From: Varroa destructor
Lineage: Eukaryota > Arthropoda > Arachnida > Mesostigmata > Varroidae
DNA length: 64,000 bases
NCBI RefSeq assembly: GCF_002443255.2
Contig: NW_019211456.1
Coordinates: 496,001-560,000 of the forward strand
Reading direction: 5' to 3'
The position numbers were made by a program, and so were the translations under genes. This document shows, in pieces, positions 50,573 to 63,691 of the stretch (positions are counted from its first letter, which is position 1; the number at the start of each line of letters is the position of its first letter). The notes beneath the pieces are model-generated. The model did no database searches. It was not told where the DNA came from and worked only from the letters and a program-made list of their open reading frames with translations.

Positions 50573-52366
50573 ACGATAAATAGTGCTTTTTTTTTTCTAA
50601 AAAATGATTTTAGTTTTCTGTTATTTCAAAGAAAAACGCTTCTGGTTGGGCGCTTTGTGAAAAAATTATCCTAAACATGCTTTGGAGTTCTTTTGAATGA
50701 TTTAGGTGCGAAGAAAGTAAGCCATGTTCATGGGATCATGGCTATTGAACTATGGCGCTATCCTTTTATTTGGCTATCGGCGGTGTGATTTTGTGTAAAG
50801 CCCACCTATTTTTTCAGCTGAACAGACGAAACGAAAAGACATCGTTACGTTTTCAACAGAAAGTAGTTTTTAAATGGAATGGTACCTCGATGTTATTGTT
50901 CACACATCGCAGTTTATTTCTTAAACGCTTTTAGACTGATACTGTTATTATTATCACACTCCCTGTGTCAACCCTTATCTGCTTCAGGTGAACATACAAA
51001 ATGACGTCGACCTTCAAAGGTCCGGAAGTTTCAGCTAGCCAAGACATTTACGTGTGTTTAATTGTACCAGACGAGCAACGAGATGAGCCAATCGTTAACT
51101 CTAATTGCACGCTATACTCGTGAATCAAAACACACAATACCGTACGCAAAACCGGCTGAGACCACTAGCAGAATCAATCTTACACGCTTAAATATCAATC
51201 CGTCGACTCAGAATAACCTCAAACTTCCTACGTAATATCTAAATGCCCGTATCTAAGTGAACCATCAAAATTTATACTATCAGATTCACTTATTCGTGGA
51301 AAGGCAGCCGCTTGAAAACAAACACTTAGACAAAGTGGTCAAGACACTTCATCAGACCTTAGTATCGGACGCGAAGTTCTTCGAGCTGCGCTGAAAGTCG
51401 ACTATACACGATCGCCTTTACAAAGAAGTAAGTTTTGAAGACAGACAAAATTGGCCTCAAAGTTAACTTGATTTATCTAGACGTAAGCCCTAGTAACGAT
51501 ACCAAAATTTCTATCGCCGTTACCAGAACAACTGCAATAAAAAAATCTTCGATAATAAGCTACAATCCAACATGGCCTTGAACCCTGAATCTCTTGAGTA
51601 TTAGATGACTGATAGTACCGATATGTAGTAATAAATCGCTCATTTCTGTTTTATTATGAGCTTATGGTGTGGTAAGGCGTTATCGAGTAATTTCACCGAA
51701 CGTGATAAGATGAGGCTGAGTTGTTTAAAGTCCAGTGGCAGCCTTATACCGATTTTCGGTCGAAGGACATAGGCGTTTAGCGAGAGTACTGGTGTCGACA
51801 GGTTCCGGCAAAGTGCTTTTCGTATAGATGATGCCTATGAAAGAACAGGCCGGGTTTCTTGTTCAATGTGTTCGGGTCGGACTAAAGAAGCGAAACATAT
51901 ACACTTGTGTTATGTACATTAATTAGGCTAGCTGCGAATGTGCAGTATTTTGGAGAGCGGAGCGTAGGGTTTAAGATGAAAGTCTATGAGGCCGTCCGTC
52001 TGTGTTTTGAAGAGTTGTTGTTTGGTTGCTTCTGCGGTAACTGCTTGCTAGGCAGTATATGAACTCTCCGCGGTAATAGTTTATCAAATCGGGGTAAGAC
52101 CTTCTCGAAATCTGAATAATTGTATCCTGCGACTGCTATTCTCTCGAGGATAAATCGTTTTCTTTTTCTGCGGTCGTTGATGCAAGTCCTTTCATACAGT
52201 TAACAGTAAAATTTGTACATCTTACTCTAGATACTATGTTCGGATTGTCGTAGTATGCGCCTGTAACATTAATAGTATGCAACAAGTGTATTAAAAATAA
52301 CGTACTACAGTTTTATATATATATAACTAGTATAACTTATTATGACTATTGTTACCATTTGCGTAG
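50573..52366. other. Intergenic stretch without a supported gene
   Basis: AT-rich unique sequence with a TA tract at 52316-52325 and no open frame that joins a splice-consistent model. It ends at the acceptor CATTTGCGTAG, just before the secreted-protein gene. Confidence 0.45.
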
Positions 52367-52417
52367 GCTGAAACATTCAACGGATTTGATTACCAAGCAC
52401 TCTCGTTAGACATCGTC

Positions 52418-55165
52418 ATGATGATTCCTCCCTGGTTTCAACGCAATTCTGGCCTGCCATACATAATTGTTATTCTTCTCGGAATAACCTTAGAGGCTCA
52501 ATTTGGATTCTCCGAAACCGTCAACATGGACCAATACAGTACGTATTATATAGTTTAAGACCTGAGCTAATTTATTTGGTTCTAACGAAATCGTTTGTTA
52601 GCGAAATGCTTGTTGATTTACCTAAATGTTAAGAACCGCGGGCTGTTTAAGCAAACCGCTTATGATGGCTGTTCATAGCCGAAGTCTGGCTCATCTTTAA
52701 GCTCTATGAGAACTACCATTTTTTTTTTTTTAAAAACTTCCTTCAGCATTACGTTCGAACAAAAAAATCCTTCGTTTACATTGTATTAAATTTTTACCGT
52801 CCGGTCTAAGTTTTACTCTGAGCTCGGACTCTGAAGTGAATGTACTAGCCTTCTAGCATCTTTCTGACTTGATTAGATAAAATTATATTCAAATAAAAAA
52901 TATTTTTAACATAACATATCACAATAGCCGGTCGCCAGACCAGCTACTCCACCAAACTTCTAATTAAAAATGAATTTTTTCGAAAACAGCTGATTAAAAC
53001 GTGGCAAATATAGTTCTCGTCGTTTAAATCAGTTTGCTCGTTAGGATACCCAGCTTTTGAAACTAGAGTAGAATTACTGAACATCAATACGCATATCCAT
53101 AGTTAGACGAACCGTATGAAAAAAATTATGATATTGCCAATGTTTACCGTTTTTTTTTTTAATATGTTACGGTATGCTTGTTATCTTGTGCTAATTTTTA
53201 ACGTCTTCTTTCTACTTTCGATAAATCTGAGCCATTTTCCAGGCCTTTGTGTTCAGCCGGTTGTAAGGCGATCAACTTTTATATGCTGTCCCATAAAGTT
53301 CCTTTAGTATTGAATATGCTGTTTATTTTTATGAAGTACCAAAACTGTTATTAAAATAAAGTGTGATTGAGTCAAAGACATTTATGGCGTGAATCTATAG
53401 GCTATCTATAGCGTGAAAAGGTAAATTTTGTTTCTCATCAAATACTAGGAAAAATTAGTAGAAAGAAACGTTTACGATGGCAAAAGCTTATTCGACGGCA
53501 ATATTATTTTATAGTTATAAAGGTAATTTGCTACATTTAGCAAATGAATAGCTTCAAAGAAGACGTAGTGATCTTTCGTCGATGTGAAACACAGCGTTTT
53601 GACGCTTCGTAACCGAACTCGCCGATATGAACCCACTCTCAACGATCTCATCTTACTATTATAACAATGGGTTTCTCTTACATTGAAGAGTTCCACATGT
53701 CGAAGGTTCTTTCCTTGTACATGAATGGCTTCAATGTTCACCAACTTGGCACCATTCTCGTTTCGATGGCGTACTCGTTTTCACCCGCTGAGGATCGCCC
53801 TGTCGTCGAGCAGTGTCTGGGTCAGCATGACAATGAAACTGTAACGGTACGGGACCCTGTTGGGTATAGCATAAAAATCAATAGTCGTCGATAATGAGAT
53901 AATTCAGAAATCTTGCATGTCGTATTGATTAGTTAACTTTAACTACAGCAAGCGTCGCGGGTCAAGTAATGAGTCGAAAGAAAATACTTGCTCGTCACTT
54001 AAAGATAGATGCCTATTTAGCATAACGTAGCTTTCTTCTTTTAACAGAGCCTATTGTATATATATATAATAGAACAGAATAGGGCCTCGGGTATCAAAAT
54101 TATTTGTAGACAAGCTGCGACTTCCGATCAAAAAAGTGCTAGCTTACTATAGAAAGCTGCGAATTATCAAAGGAAGAAAGACGAGACGTAAAGGGAGTTT
54201 TCAATAGAGCTTGGAAGACTTGCCTATCCTAATCGGCAATGCTGGTTAAAGTTTCAAATTGGGAAAGTTAACATTGCCTACTAACAATTGTATTACGTTA
54301 TAGAGGCTGACTGAATGCTTGTCAATGAGCTCGAACAAAGCGAAATGTATCCCACAGATAAAATAAAATAACCTGTTGCTCAATTCAACAGCGGTATGAT
54401 AACTGAGAAGATAACCTGCGTTTCTAATTGGCAGGAGCTGATCAAATGTTATATGGAGAAGACGAACATGGTAAGTGTAGCAGACGTAGACTAAGTTTAC
54501 TTTTATGTATTTGAATTTGTATATATTCTTGGAGAACGCACTCAGCAAGCTACATAGCTCATAGTCAAGTTCCATTTCGATATTCTTCCAGTAGTTTTAA
54601 CTGGAATGGGTCGCGATACATAGTTTTGCAGAAGGTGGAAAGTCATTTAGCACGCTCTGTGTAAAGGTTTCCTTCGGACGATCTCACTACTGAACACGCT
54701 TTTCAGTCAAAATCGAAACGGGATATTTCCACTATGAGCGACATTACTGTTTTGATATCTTTTGGAGCGGTTAATTTTAGTTATATAAAAATATTAAAAT
54801 TGTTTCGGATTGTAAAATTAGATGGATTCTGATAAGAAATGCAATCTGACGAAACTGAAGGAGTTCATAACGGTAAAGATGGCAGCGGCTCCGCCGATAG
54901 CCGTTGCAGTACTACAAAAGTACGCTGAATGCGTATGTCAGATATCAGGAGCTGAGGGAATGATTTGCGCTCAACAAAAAACAATGGATGTAAGTTAAAA
55001 GGAGATTTTCGTATCCAATTCACGTAAATGAATGATAATTGATAGTGTTTTTTTCTTGCGAGGTAAAATCATTGGCTGTTTACGCTATGAAATAACCGTT
55101 TTAATTCCTAATCTTATTTTCAGTATGTCAGGACGCTCTGCAGCGCCATAGTCGGCGACGAATGA
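52418..55165 (+). CDS. Putative secreted cysteine-containing protein, unknown family
   Basis: Proposed exons are 52418-52538, 53689-53846, 54822-54989 and 55124-55165 (489 bases, 162 residues plus TGA). All junctions agree in phase, and GTACGT, GTAAGT and TTATTTTCAG are strong sites. A second donor, six bases earlier at 53840, is also in phase. The N terminus has a hydrophobic run (LPYIIVILLGITLEAQF) that fits a signal peptide. The mature part is mostly helix-like and has six Cys (EQC, KKC, ECVC, MIC, TLC), suggesting disulfides. The frame stays open upstream to an acceptor at 52366, so a longer N terminus with an internal membrane anchor is possible. Six Cys and small size recall secreted effectors or antimicrobial proteins of arachnids, but spacing gives no firm match and I assign no function. 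Confidence 0.65.
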
Positions 55166-55191
55166 ACGGCGAGCTTCGCTACCTCTGAAAT

Positions 55192-55494
55192 CTACTTTAT
55201 TTTGACCGTATGTGTTGCCAACGTACGCGTTCTTGACGAATTCAATCTAACTAAACCGCTTGTACAACGGTGAAAAAATTTCGTTTGGTATTCTCTTTGG
55301 AATAGCAAAACGAGGTTCTCCTGCACGCTTTGTAACCTGATGTCGTTAGTAATTTTATCAAGTTCAACAGTGAACGCTTCAAGAGCGAGGAGTCTCAATG
55401 TTGGCCAGTGCAATCGACTAGTCTGAGCAATTCTACAATAGACTTCCTGTTTGCGCCTGAGACTGTCGCATTTCTTTCTGAACGAGCTATGCAA
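55192..55494 (-). CDS. Unassigned 100-codon open frame
   Basis: It starts MHSSFRKKC and contains LRLLALEAFTVELDKI and a mixed charged/hydrophobic composition that looks more protein-like than most random frames here. It lies tail-to-tail just after the secreted-protein gene, so part may simply be that gene's 3' UTR read backwards. No domain, signal peptide or splice partner was found. Confidence 0.2.
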   Translation of the reverse strand: MHSSFRKKCDSLRRKQEVYCRIAQTSRLHWPTLRLLALEAFTVELDKITNDIRLQSVQENLVLLFQREYQTKFFHRCTSGLVRLNSSRTRTLATHTVKIK

Positions 55495-57983
55495 ATGGAT
55501 TTAGAATCTAATTAGCTAGCCGTTGCTTCAACTGAAACTCACCAATAGGTCGGTATGCTACATTATTCCCAGCTAAGAAAATGCAAACTGGAAAGCTAAA
55601 TAGGAATACAGATCGAACAAGCTATTCATATTGTCGTTGGAAAGGCTTTTCACAGCTGTGTTCGCAGGTGGCCGATTTTTTTCCAAAAGCAAAGCAAAGC
55701 AGCTTTACTCAAAGCTAGCAGTAGAAAATGTACATCTATGAATTTTAGATTCTTTCAAAATACAGTTGTCAGATGGATCCGCTACCGTAAACATACAACG
55801 CTACCAGATAAAATACAAGAAATTAAGATGTATCTCTTTCGAACGGCAACAAGTTATTTTCTTGACGATATCTTTTACTTAACTACACTCGAAGCTGAAC
55901 GTTACTTTCTTTTTTTTTATGAAATTTATTCACCAATCAACGTTTACAAAGTCCAAAATGACAGCATGTATGTATACAGCCAGGATGATAATAACAGCAT
56001 GTTTGAATGTGCTGAAACCTGTAGTTAAGCATGATTCTAGTACAAATAGTTATTCATGGCAACTTCTTATCGATGCTCATTATCGGTGTCTGTGTCGATG
56101 ATGTATTGTTTTCCAAACGATGTGTTATGTCAAAACAATCGTCAACGTTATTTTCCGCAACGGCTATAATAATATACTGCCTTAGTTTAAGTTTACATAT
56201 ATTTGCGTTCCTCATATTAAGCTGAGCTGTGCTCTTATCATACTCAGTTCTTCTAATTTCTCTTAAGATTAGCATCGATGGCATTCGGCTGGAATAACAT
56301 AACCAAAATTGTATACAGCTTACCGTTTTATGGAAAATAGAAATTTGAAATAAGCGAAACTGCGACTGTTGTTTTTCTCCTTCTTCTTCTTTACCATAAC
56401 TTCAACAAAGAAGCAGTTGTCTTCTCATACAGCTCCACCTTTCCATTATTTAATAACTTTCGCGTAGTCTTCACACATTGTGTAGCACGTTCGAAATATA
56501 GTATATATATATATATATCATAGAACTACAGCAGCAAAAACAGTTTGTCGTATAAGCCTCGTACTCAGTAACGGGCCTCAATTTAATAAATCCCAAAATA
56601 CTCACAAATAATCTCGTACAAGACCCGTATTTAAAGCTGTGATGAAATTCGACTTATCCTAAGGGTTTAAGAGTGTTAGGATTCAAGTCAAGAACTGTAC
56701 CTCAGAATGCTATATTTAACCGAAGATTAATAAGGCAGAGAATTAATTTACTTAATGGGAAAGGACGCGCACGCAAGGTCTTCGTGAACTATTTTTGATG
56801 AGATTATGAAAAGCTCATACAGATCTCACTAAACGAATGCATTTATTTGTCGTGACGTTTAATTGAGTTTTATTATATACTAATTATAATCTATGATACC
56901 ATAAGATTAAGCGTGATACTTGGCACCCGTACGATTGTTAACAGACTTATTGTGTATTAAGAGTCCCTGTCTCGAAGCCATCGTTATTCCCGTCGCGAAT
57001 GTAGGTAGTGAACGATAGACAATGACAAAAGATGCCAAGTCAAATGAACGGCATCGTGTATATCGGTTTTTAAATGCGCCACATTGTTTCTTTTCTATCG
57101 AGATGTATCAGTCTTTTCAACGGTGAGACAATAGCAATTCTAAACTCTGCTCGATATCCTAATATCTCTCCCAATTTTCTTTCCATATTTCAACAAGCGC
57201 ATGCACAGAAGCTAATTCGTAAGACATATACTACGAGTATACGTTTTATAAATCGCGCCGCGAGGCAGACGTGACACCATGAGTTTAGTTCCCTTTGCGG
57301 GCCTCCGCTGTAGAACACATTTTAACAATGTTTCAATCAAATAGCTCTTTGGGCCATTCTCAATATTCAATCTAATAATCTTCGAAATTTCCAGGCAATA
57401 TTGCCAAGAAATACAATTGGTTTTCGACCAACTAGGATACAAAATATGTCAACAGACATTGTGTACAATAGGTTCTCCTATTTCGTCCCTTTGTTAGTCG
57501 TTTGTAACGATTTGTAGAAATGGCCTAATAATGAATTGCCTCGCATCACCTACTGAAGTGCGATGATTTCCCAGTGGTAAATACTTGTCATCATTGGAGT
57601 AAACATGCATTTTAATTAAATAGAACAATATAAATGACTATATATTCCATGCAGCGTTCTGTGTATCCAGCGAAAATCAAAATAGGAGACTTTGGAAATA
57701 TCACTAATCGTTGTAATTATATCTTTGATCAGCCTCTTTCAGAAGACGCATGACGACTAAAACGTTGATGCTGACGCACAGCAGATACAGACAAACTCCA
57801 TCTTCACCTTTATAAAGAACTGCGACCTTTTATCGAAGCACGAAGCACAGTTTTTTTTATCTTAAATTATTCAAATGTAACAATTCGATTAATACCGTTA
57901 AGATAAAAAATGTCTTTCCTTATATTATAAGGGTCGATGTGGACGATTCTATTCGTACTTAGAATAAGCAGGACACACCGCCT
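55495..57983. other. Intergenic stretch without a supported gene
   Basis: AT-rich, with an AT tract at 56502-56518. Several frames of 60-100 codons exist on both strands (for example plus 55738-56028), but they overlap each other and show no family or splice support. Confidence 0.45.
56502..56518. repeat. (TA)n microsatellite
   Basis: A TA run of 17 bases in intergenic sequence. Confidence 0.95.
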
Positions 57984-57988
57984 TTATT
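57983..57988 (-). promoter_or_regulatory. AATAAA overlapping the GTPBP3 stop codon
   Basis: The end of the gene reads GGC AAA TAA AGG, so the hexamer AATAAA is formed by the last Lys codon, the stop and the next base. If it is the functional signal the 3' UTR would be extremely short; other signals downstream may be used instead. Confidence 0.25.
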
Positions 57989-60900
57989 TGCCAATGCAGA
58001 ACTGACTAAATATTGTATCAAGAATCTCTTCCGCACCGACTGTTCCAGAAATTCGTCCTAAAGCAACCATTGCACGTCGAAGATACTCAGCAGATATTGC
58101 CGCGTCGCCTGACGCGTCCTCCAGGCATCGCTGTATATTTTCTAGTGCCTCCTGAAATATGCCACACACAACTGTAAAAACTAGGATAAACGACACATCC
58201 ACGAGGACCGTAAGTTACTATGCGAATTCGTTCTCTGTTCTATTATTCAACAGTAATATCAACATAGAAGTGAACAGTTTGCACCGTGACTAAGTGCAGT
58301 TATACTTCCCAATAGGCAATAATAATAAGAGCATAAAATAATGTTCTACTCTTCAACTCTAGAAATACCGTTGTCCGAAAAATTAACTACTAAATAATAG
58401 CCTTGCAAGAATATCTTCGAAACAACAATGTTCGAGTGAGGGAAAAGTTGCTGTCTGTCCGCCGTTATAGGTTGTCGCTTCAGTTAATATAAAGTCAGTT
58501 CCCTTTTGAAAAACAAAACATGCAGATTGCGGCATGTGTACGGCAGCTGTATACAGATGCTTGGAGGGGCAGATCTCTACACCAAATAGATGTTCATGTC
58601 AATTATACCGTGCCTATTTAATTACGAGCACAATAATAAACGGTGCAAAACTTTAGTAAAGATATTTTAGAACAAAAAAAAGCGTCCGTAAAGAATAACT
58701 CAATGAAACAAAAGTCAAAACGAAAGTACTCTGTGATGCCACAAGGAAGATGCGCTGCGTGGGAGCTGAGTGCAATCGGCGCTTGATTGACGTTTTTCTC
58801 ATAAGTGTCTTTGATCTTATGCAAAATATTGGCAGTTGACCTTATCGCTGTGTCCGCTAGAATGTAAGAATCCGTAAAATAATAGCATTTTCCGTAATCC
58901 CATATTAAGACCCGCAACGAACAATATGAATTTGGAACTCGCGTCTAAGAGCTGCACAAAAGCTCCTTCCGTACTTGGATCAAGTTCCTCTGTCGTTCCC
59001 TGACCACGAGAGCAGGCGTGTCGTGTACAGCAAAGCGATCTGCAAGCCGGGTGACAATACCTTCGATTAGGTTGCCTACTCCCTGACCGCTATGACAGGA
59101 GACTGCATAATCCACTAAGTTTAAATCCGGAACAGTACGTTTTAGTAGGTCGAAATTTGTGAAAAGATCCACCTGCAAATTTTAATACCAATGCGATTTA
59201 ATTCAAATAGATTAGCTATAATCGCCGCCGTAAATTGAACATGATTTTTCAGTACACTGTGACGCCAACGTTACAACCCTTTGTGTGTGTATCGGTCTGA
59301 GACAGGCACCTTTATATTGTGCTGGATAGTTTTTAAAGTTTAAAGTTACCCTCACAGTTACTTAGCGGTTTCTCAGAACTATATAGACTAGCTCCAAACT
59401 AAATACGCACATACTGAAAAACAAAACAGGCGGAGTAGAGTGCCTGTTCGCTTGAACCCGTAAAATTATCAAGCGTAACGAATTTACTGCGTATCTGTCT
59501 TCATAAAATAGCATGCCTATTTTAATACCTATACCTTAATTCAGGATCAGTTTGTACAATTGTTGTCATGTCGAACAAGCAAAGCATCTTTAAACACATG
59601 TAGATAGCAGTAATTGTATAGGATACCTAATAACTGTATAGGATACCTAATAATGCCGTCGTGAGAAGTATTGTCACTTAGTAAAACAAGTTGACCCATC
59701 AATAAAAAATGTGAAACTTACTTTGTTTAGAACTACAATGCTGTTGCACTTGTCTGATTCACGAGTTGTACTGCCTTCATTCAATAAAAGGCGGTGATCT
59801 TCCTGCACCAACATAGGGTCGTCAGTCACCAGGATGTTCAGGTGGGCCTGTCTAAAAGTCTACCTTATGTTACATAAGGAAAAAACTACTGCCTGGTCAG
59901 CTTTCGTAATAAATGACGCTCGACTTCATACATTTTATGAAACTCTTGTAGGATTCTTCATTTCACGCCATTTACTATTCTTTTTTTCACATCTTCATAA
60001 GTGTATTTTTTATTTGTTCTAGGCTAATTTAAAGTAGACTACCTGGAGAAGTCTCTCGCTCTTCGTATGCCTTCGATTTCAACGGGGTCACGCGAGTTCC
60101 ACCGGGCTCCGGCCGTGTCACAGAGAATAATCGGAAGTCCTCCGAGATCTACAATATTCCAGTTTTTACAGAGAATTTTTTGACCATACTTTTTTCTTAG
60201 TATACAATTTTCTACGATCTATGCCCGATATGAAATCGAACGAAAATTCCCCAGTGAGTTGCTTAATGTAAGCTGAGCTTAACTAATATATCAACCTCTA
60301 ACGCACTACTGAATCCATGCAAAATCATCTGTAGCTCATTCAAAATTGATCAGAAAAACCAAATATACGATCTGATTGTGTGACTCGTACGTACCAACTG
60401 ATACGCGAATTAGATCACGGGTAGTACCGGCGAAAGGACTTACAATAGAAGCTTCTTGACGTGAAATCAAATTGACTAAAGTTGATTTTCCAACATTTGG
60501 CCGACCTAAAATTCGATTTAATCTTTTAAAAGCGCCCTAAAAACCTAGAAACTATTTTTGCGTTTCCTAAGCTGTAACACATGCCCAGTAAACATATGCC
60601 CAGTTAAGGTAATTCATATAAAATATAACTATTCATTGGCAACCGTGAATGTTAGTAAATGATGCCAAAACAAGAGCAAGTTAGCATGCTTTCGTACATA
60701 CGGTTGAAATCTTTGCTAGTCCCCGATAACAAATCGGATTACTAAAACGAACGTTATTCGAAGTGTATATTTTATATTAGAAGCCACTAACAGGTAATGG
60801 GCGGTCACAGGTCGTAATCGTATAAAATCCTTTCAGTACCAGTTATTGCAACTTTGAAGCCTGTACGGATAGCCTCCCCCTGAGGAGCCGTTCGCAGCGC

Positions 60901-63691
60901 CTCGCTCATCTCATGCGCGGTTTTTTTAAGTACGCAACTGGCTTGCGACATAACCTATAAAACATTTAGCACCAAGAAGCCAATGAACTATTGCTACAGT
61001 TGGCATTAAAAAAAATATAGAGTTAAGCTTGAGGTTCCTTAGCGGAGTCTATTGCGAAATTTCTCTAAACGACCCTCTATATGTGATTCTAAAAAGATAG
61101 TACTTTTATATTAGATCAACCTCAAACATACATTGCATAAATTATGAGAGACACAGTTCGCGAAATATACGTACTTTTAAGATCAAAAACTCTAAACATT
61201 GTCAATTAAAAGTGGTGTGGATTTCAAGGTGGTTTACTTCAACCCCTACCTGTACGTTAACAATTTTTATCTGTAGATCAATATACATAGTCTGTTTTTT
61301 AACAATGCGAAGCCTGTATATATGCATGTAACCATAAAAGATATCCTACACTTTTTATCTATCGACAATATTCTTTATGCTGGCACGCGTAGATGCTCCT
61401 ATCGACTATATACTAGTGGACTTGATAAATAACGAATAAACATATTCATTACATACGCGATGGAACCAAAAATCTGAATACCGTGCTCGGAGATATGTCT
61501 TGGTCTTCTGAAAAGTCGATGTAAACTTCGAAATTAGCCCGCGCTGCCTTCAGCTGCTGCATCCAACGCGCACAGGCAGAAACCAACTGCCCACGACCTG
61601 TCTATCAAAGTTCTGACTTAGGTTATAGAGTAAAGGATTCGATGAACATAAAAACATGATTAATGGCGTGTTTCAAGTTTTGTGAGTGATGCTCGACCTC
61701 TTTCACTGCCATCGATTCGCACCAGCTATATATGCCGCTACTCCTAATATATGCATTATAGAGTTCTATTTTCCTAATACAAGTGCGTACATGAACATAC
61801 AAGGCATCGCAAAAATCTTTCAACAGTCTTTAATTTACATCTTCTGAAGTAGCAGCGAAACTGTATGTTGTATAAATGAAAGTATAAAGAAGCTCAATGA
61901 AGATTCTCAACCTGTAAAGAGATCTATGCTTCATCTTATGACTCTACATACGTTAGCAGGTCATTTAGATCCGAGCAGATATTATGACAGTGGTAGGAGG
62001 TGTTGTAATCTAGTTAACGAAGATAACAGACCGAAGTTTTGCTCATATTTATAAAGATTCGGACACAAGGTAGCTTTTGGAAGCTACTCATTATCCTAAA
62101 GTTTTAATTGAAGATATGGATAGGGGTTTTCGGGCTTCCCCACGTAAGACCAACCCGTTAAGAAGCTTTGAGTTGTTTATACACGGTCTAGCACCGAAAA
62201 GTGGATAGCACATTTTAGCGTAGCTTACTCGATAAACTTCTAACAGGTCTAGTTACATAGTTACAAGTTCTTTGTTTTGTAGTTTTTTTGTAAAATTTTA
62301 TATGGTACTTCGAGGTTGTAAAATGCACATCTGACATAACCTCACGTTTAAATTAAATTATATAAATATTCGATTAATGACCTCTGATGGCCTGGTCAAG
62401 CTGGGCATCGGTTTCTGCTTCAATGAGGTCTGCAAGGCTTTCAACATCAGTGAGATCCATTTTTTTATTGAGGAACGCCCGTCTCGCAAATTCACCAGGC
62501 TCTGCAGCTCGAAGGCCCTCAAGTGATGCCAGTGCTGATGTCAGCGCTCGAATCACCGCCAAACTACCGTGGCATTGGAGCTCTACGACGTCCTCACCTG
62601 CTAAAGCGATTTTTATGAACAATAATTAAAAAAAACTGCAAAATAATCGTAAGAGATCGACGTTGACATTGAAACGGTAAGTGACTACCTAAAAAAGGCC
62701 TTGGTAAGTTCCGCATAAACTTGCGAGTGTACAATGCAATATAGAATAACACTATTAAAATGAATAGTGTGCTGACTTAATTAAATTTCCTTTACGTGTA
62801 GGTGGCTTGTGTATGCTAGCTAGCATAAACCGAATATCTATAAATGTATGTAAGTAGCGAACGATAACTGGTTAACGTATTTTTTTTGCAGATTCGGATC
62901 CGAAGGCCTGCAGTTAAAGGCATAATCGATTACAGTTCATTTACGTACCTGTGAATGAGTTTGGAGCGCTAAACCAAAGCAAAACCGCCTTATCAATTTC
63001 CCGATGACTCTTTGGATGGCGTAATGTTCGAACGTAGACGCGCCCATGTTCCGGTCTGGTTTTAAAGCCTCCCATGGTAAGCAAAACTGTCACTGCAATA
63101 TCACCGCCAAAAATGCTTTTTACTAATGCGATATCCTCTATTATGAGAGATGGAAAAAAGTTTGAAATCGTACGCTTCCTACTGCCGGTCCGCTATGTGA
63201 CTCAATCAGTAGACCCCAATATAACAACAGCTTATTCATATAAATACTAATACATACAGTGGCTTAAGTGTCCAGGCCTCTTGTCGGAAGAAAGACCAAG
63301 AGTTGTCAGTATGAGGTTCGCTAGTCATATATAGTATGCGACCTGTGTGAATAAGGAAATGCATAATAATAAAAATGCCGGAACTTGAAAGTAATACACC
63401 TTTGTAAAGCAGTGCAATGGAAACTTTGAAAATAAGAAAGTATTAAATGTACTGCGCAATTAAAACAACGCTGTAACATCGATATGCGCAACATAAATCA
63501 CGAACGTACATATACTTACTAGCTTTTGGACCCGATACTCTGAAAACTGCTACCGCACTCTTTACGTAGCCCGTTGAGAGTGCAAAAATTGTTGACAAAT
63601 TTCTTATAGATAAATATTTTTTTGCTGGAAATGTTCGTCGTGCTGTACTAAAAAAGGACTTTAGCATGATTGATTTATAATGTACGCGCAT
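57984..63691 (-). CDS. GTPBP3: GTPBP3 (MnmE/TrmE family) mitochondrial tRNA-modification GTPase
   Basis: Works with MTO1/MnmG to place 5-taurinomethyl-type groups on U34 of mitochondrial tRNAs. Exons from the 5' end: 63520-63691, 62949-63092, 62382-62597, 61482-61597, 60840-60954, 60395-60505, 60043-60148, 59722-59851, 58975-59172, 57984-58151. They give 1476 bases, 491 residues plus TAA; human GTPBP3 is 492. All phases match. A basic N terminus ([16 protein letters not shown]) fits a mitochondrial targeting peptide; a second ATG at 63667 is possible. The folate-binding domain carries [21 protein letters not shown] and [21 protein letters not shown] motifs: GRPNVGKS (G1), GTTRD (G2), DTAG (G3), NKVD (G4, split by an intron). 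The C terminus is [15 protein letters not shown], keeping the conserved Cys of the C-x-G-K end. Nothing essential is missing. The weakest splice sites are GTCATT after 62382 and GTATTC after 61482. Confidence 0.95.
59615..59653. repeat. 20-base tandem duplication
   Basis: TGTATAGGATACCTAATAAC is followed directly by a second copy matching 19 bases. It lies in the GTPBP3 intron between 58975-59172 and 59722-59851 and looks recent because the copies are identical. Confidence 0.95.
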
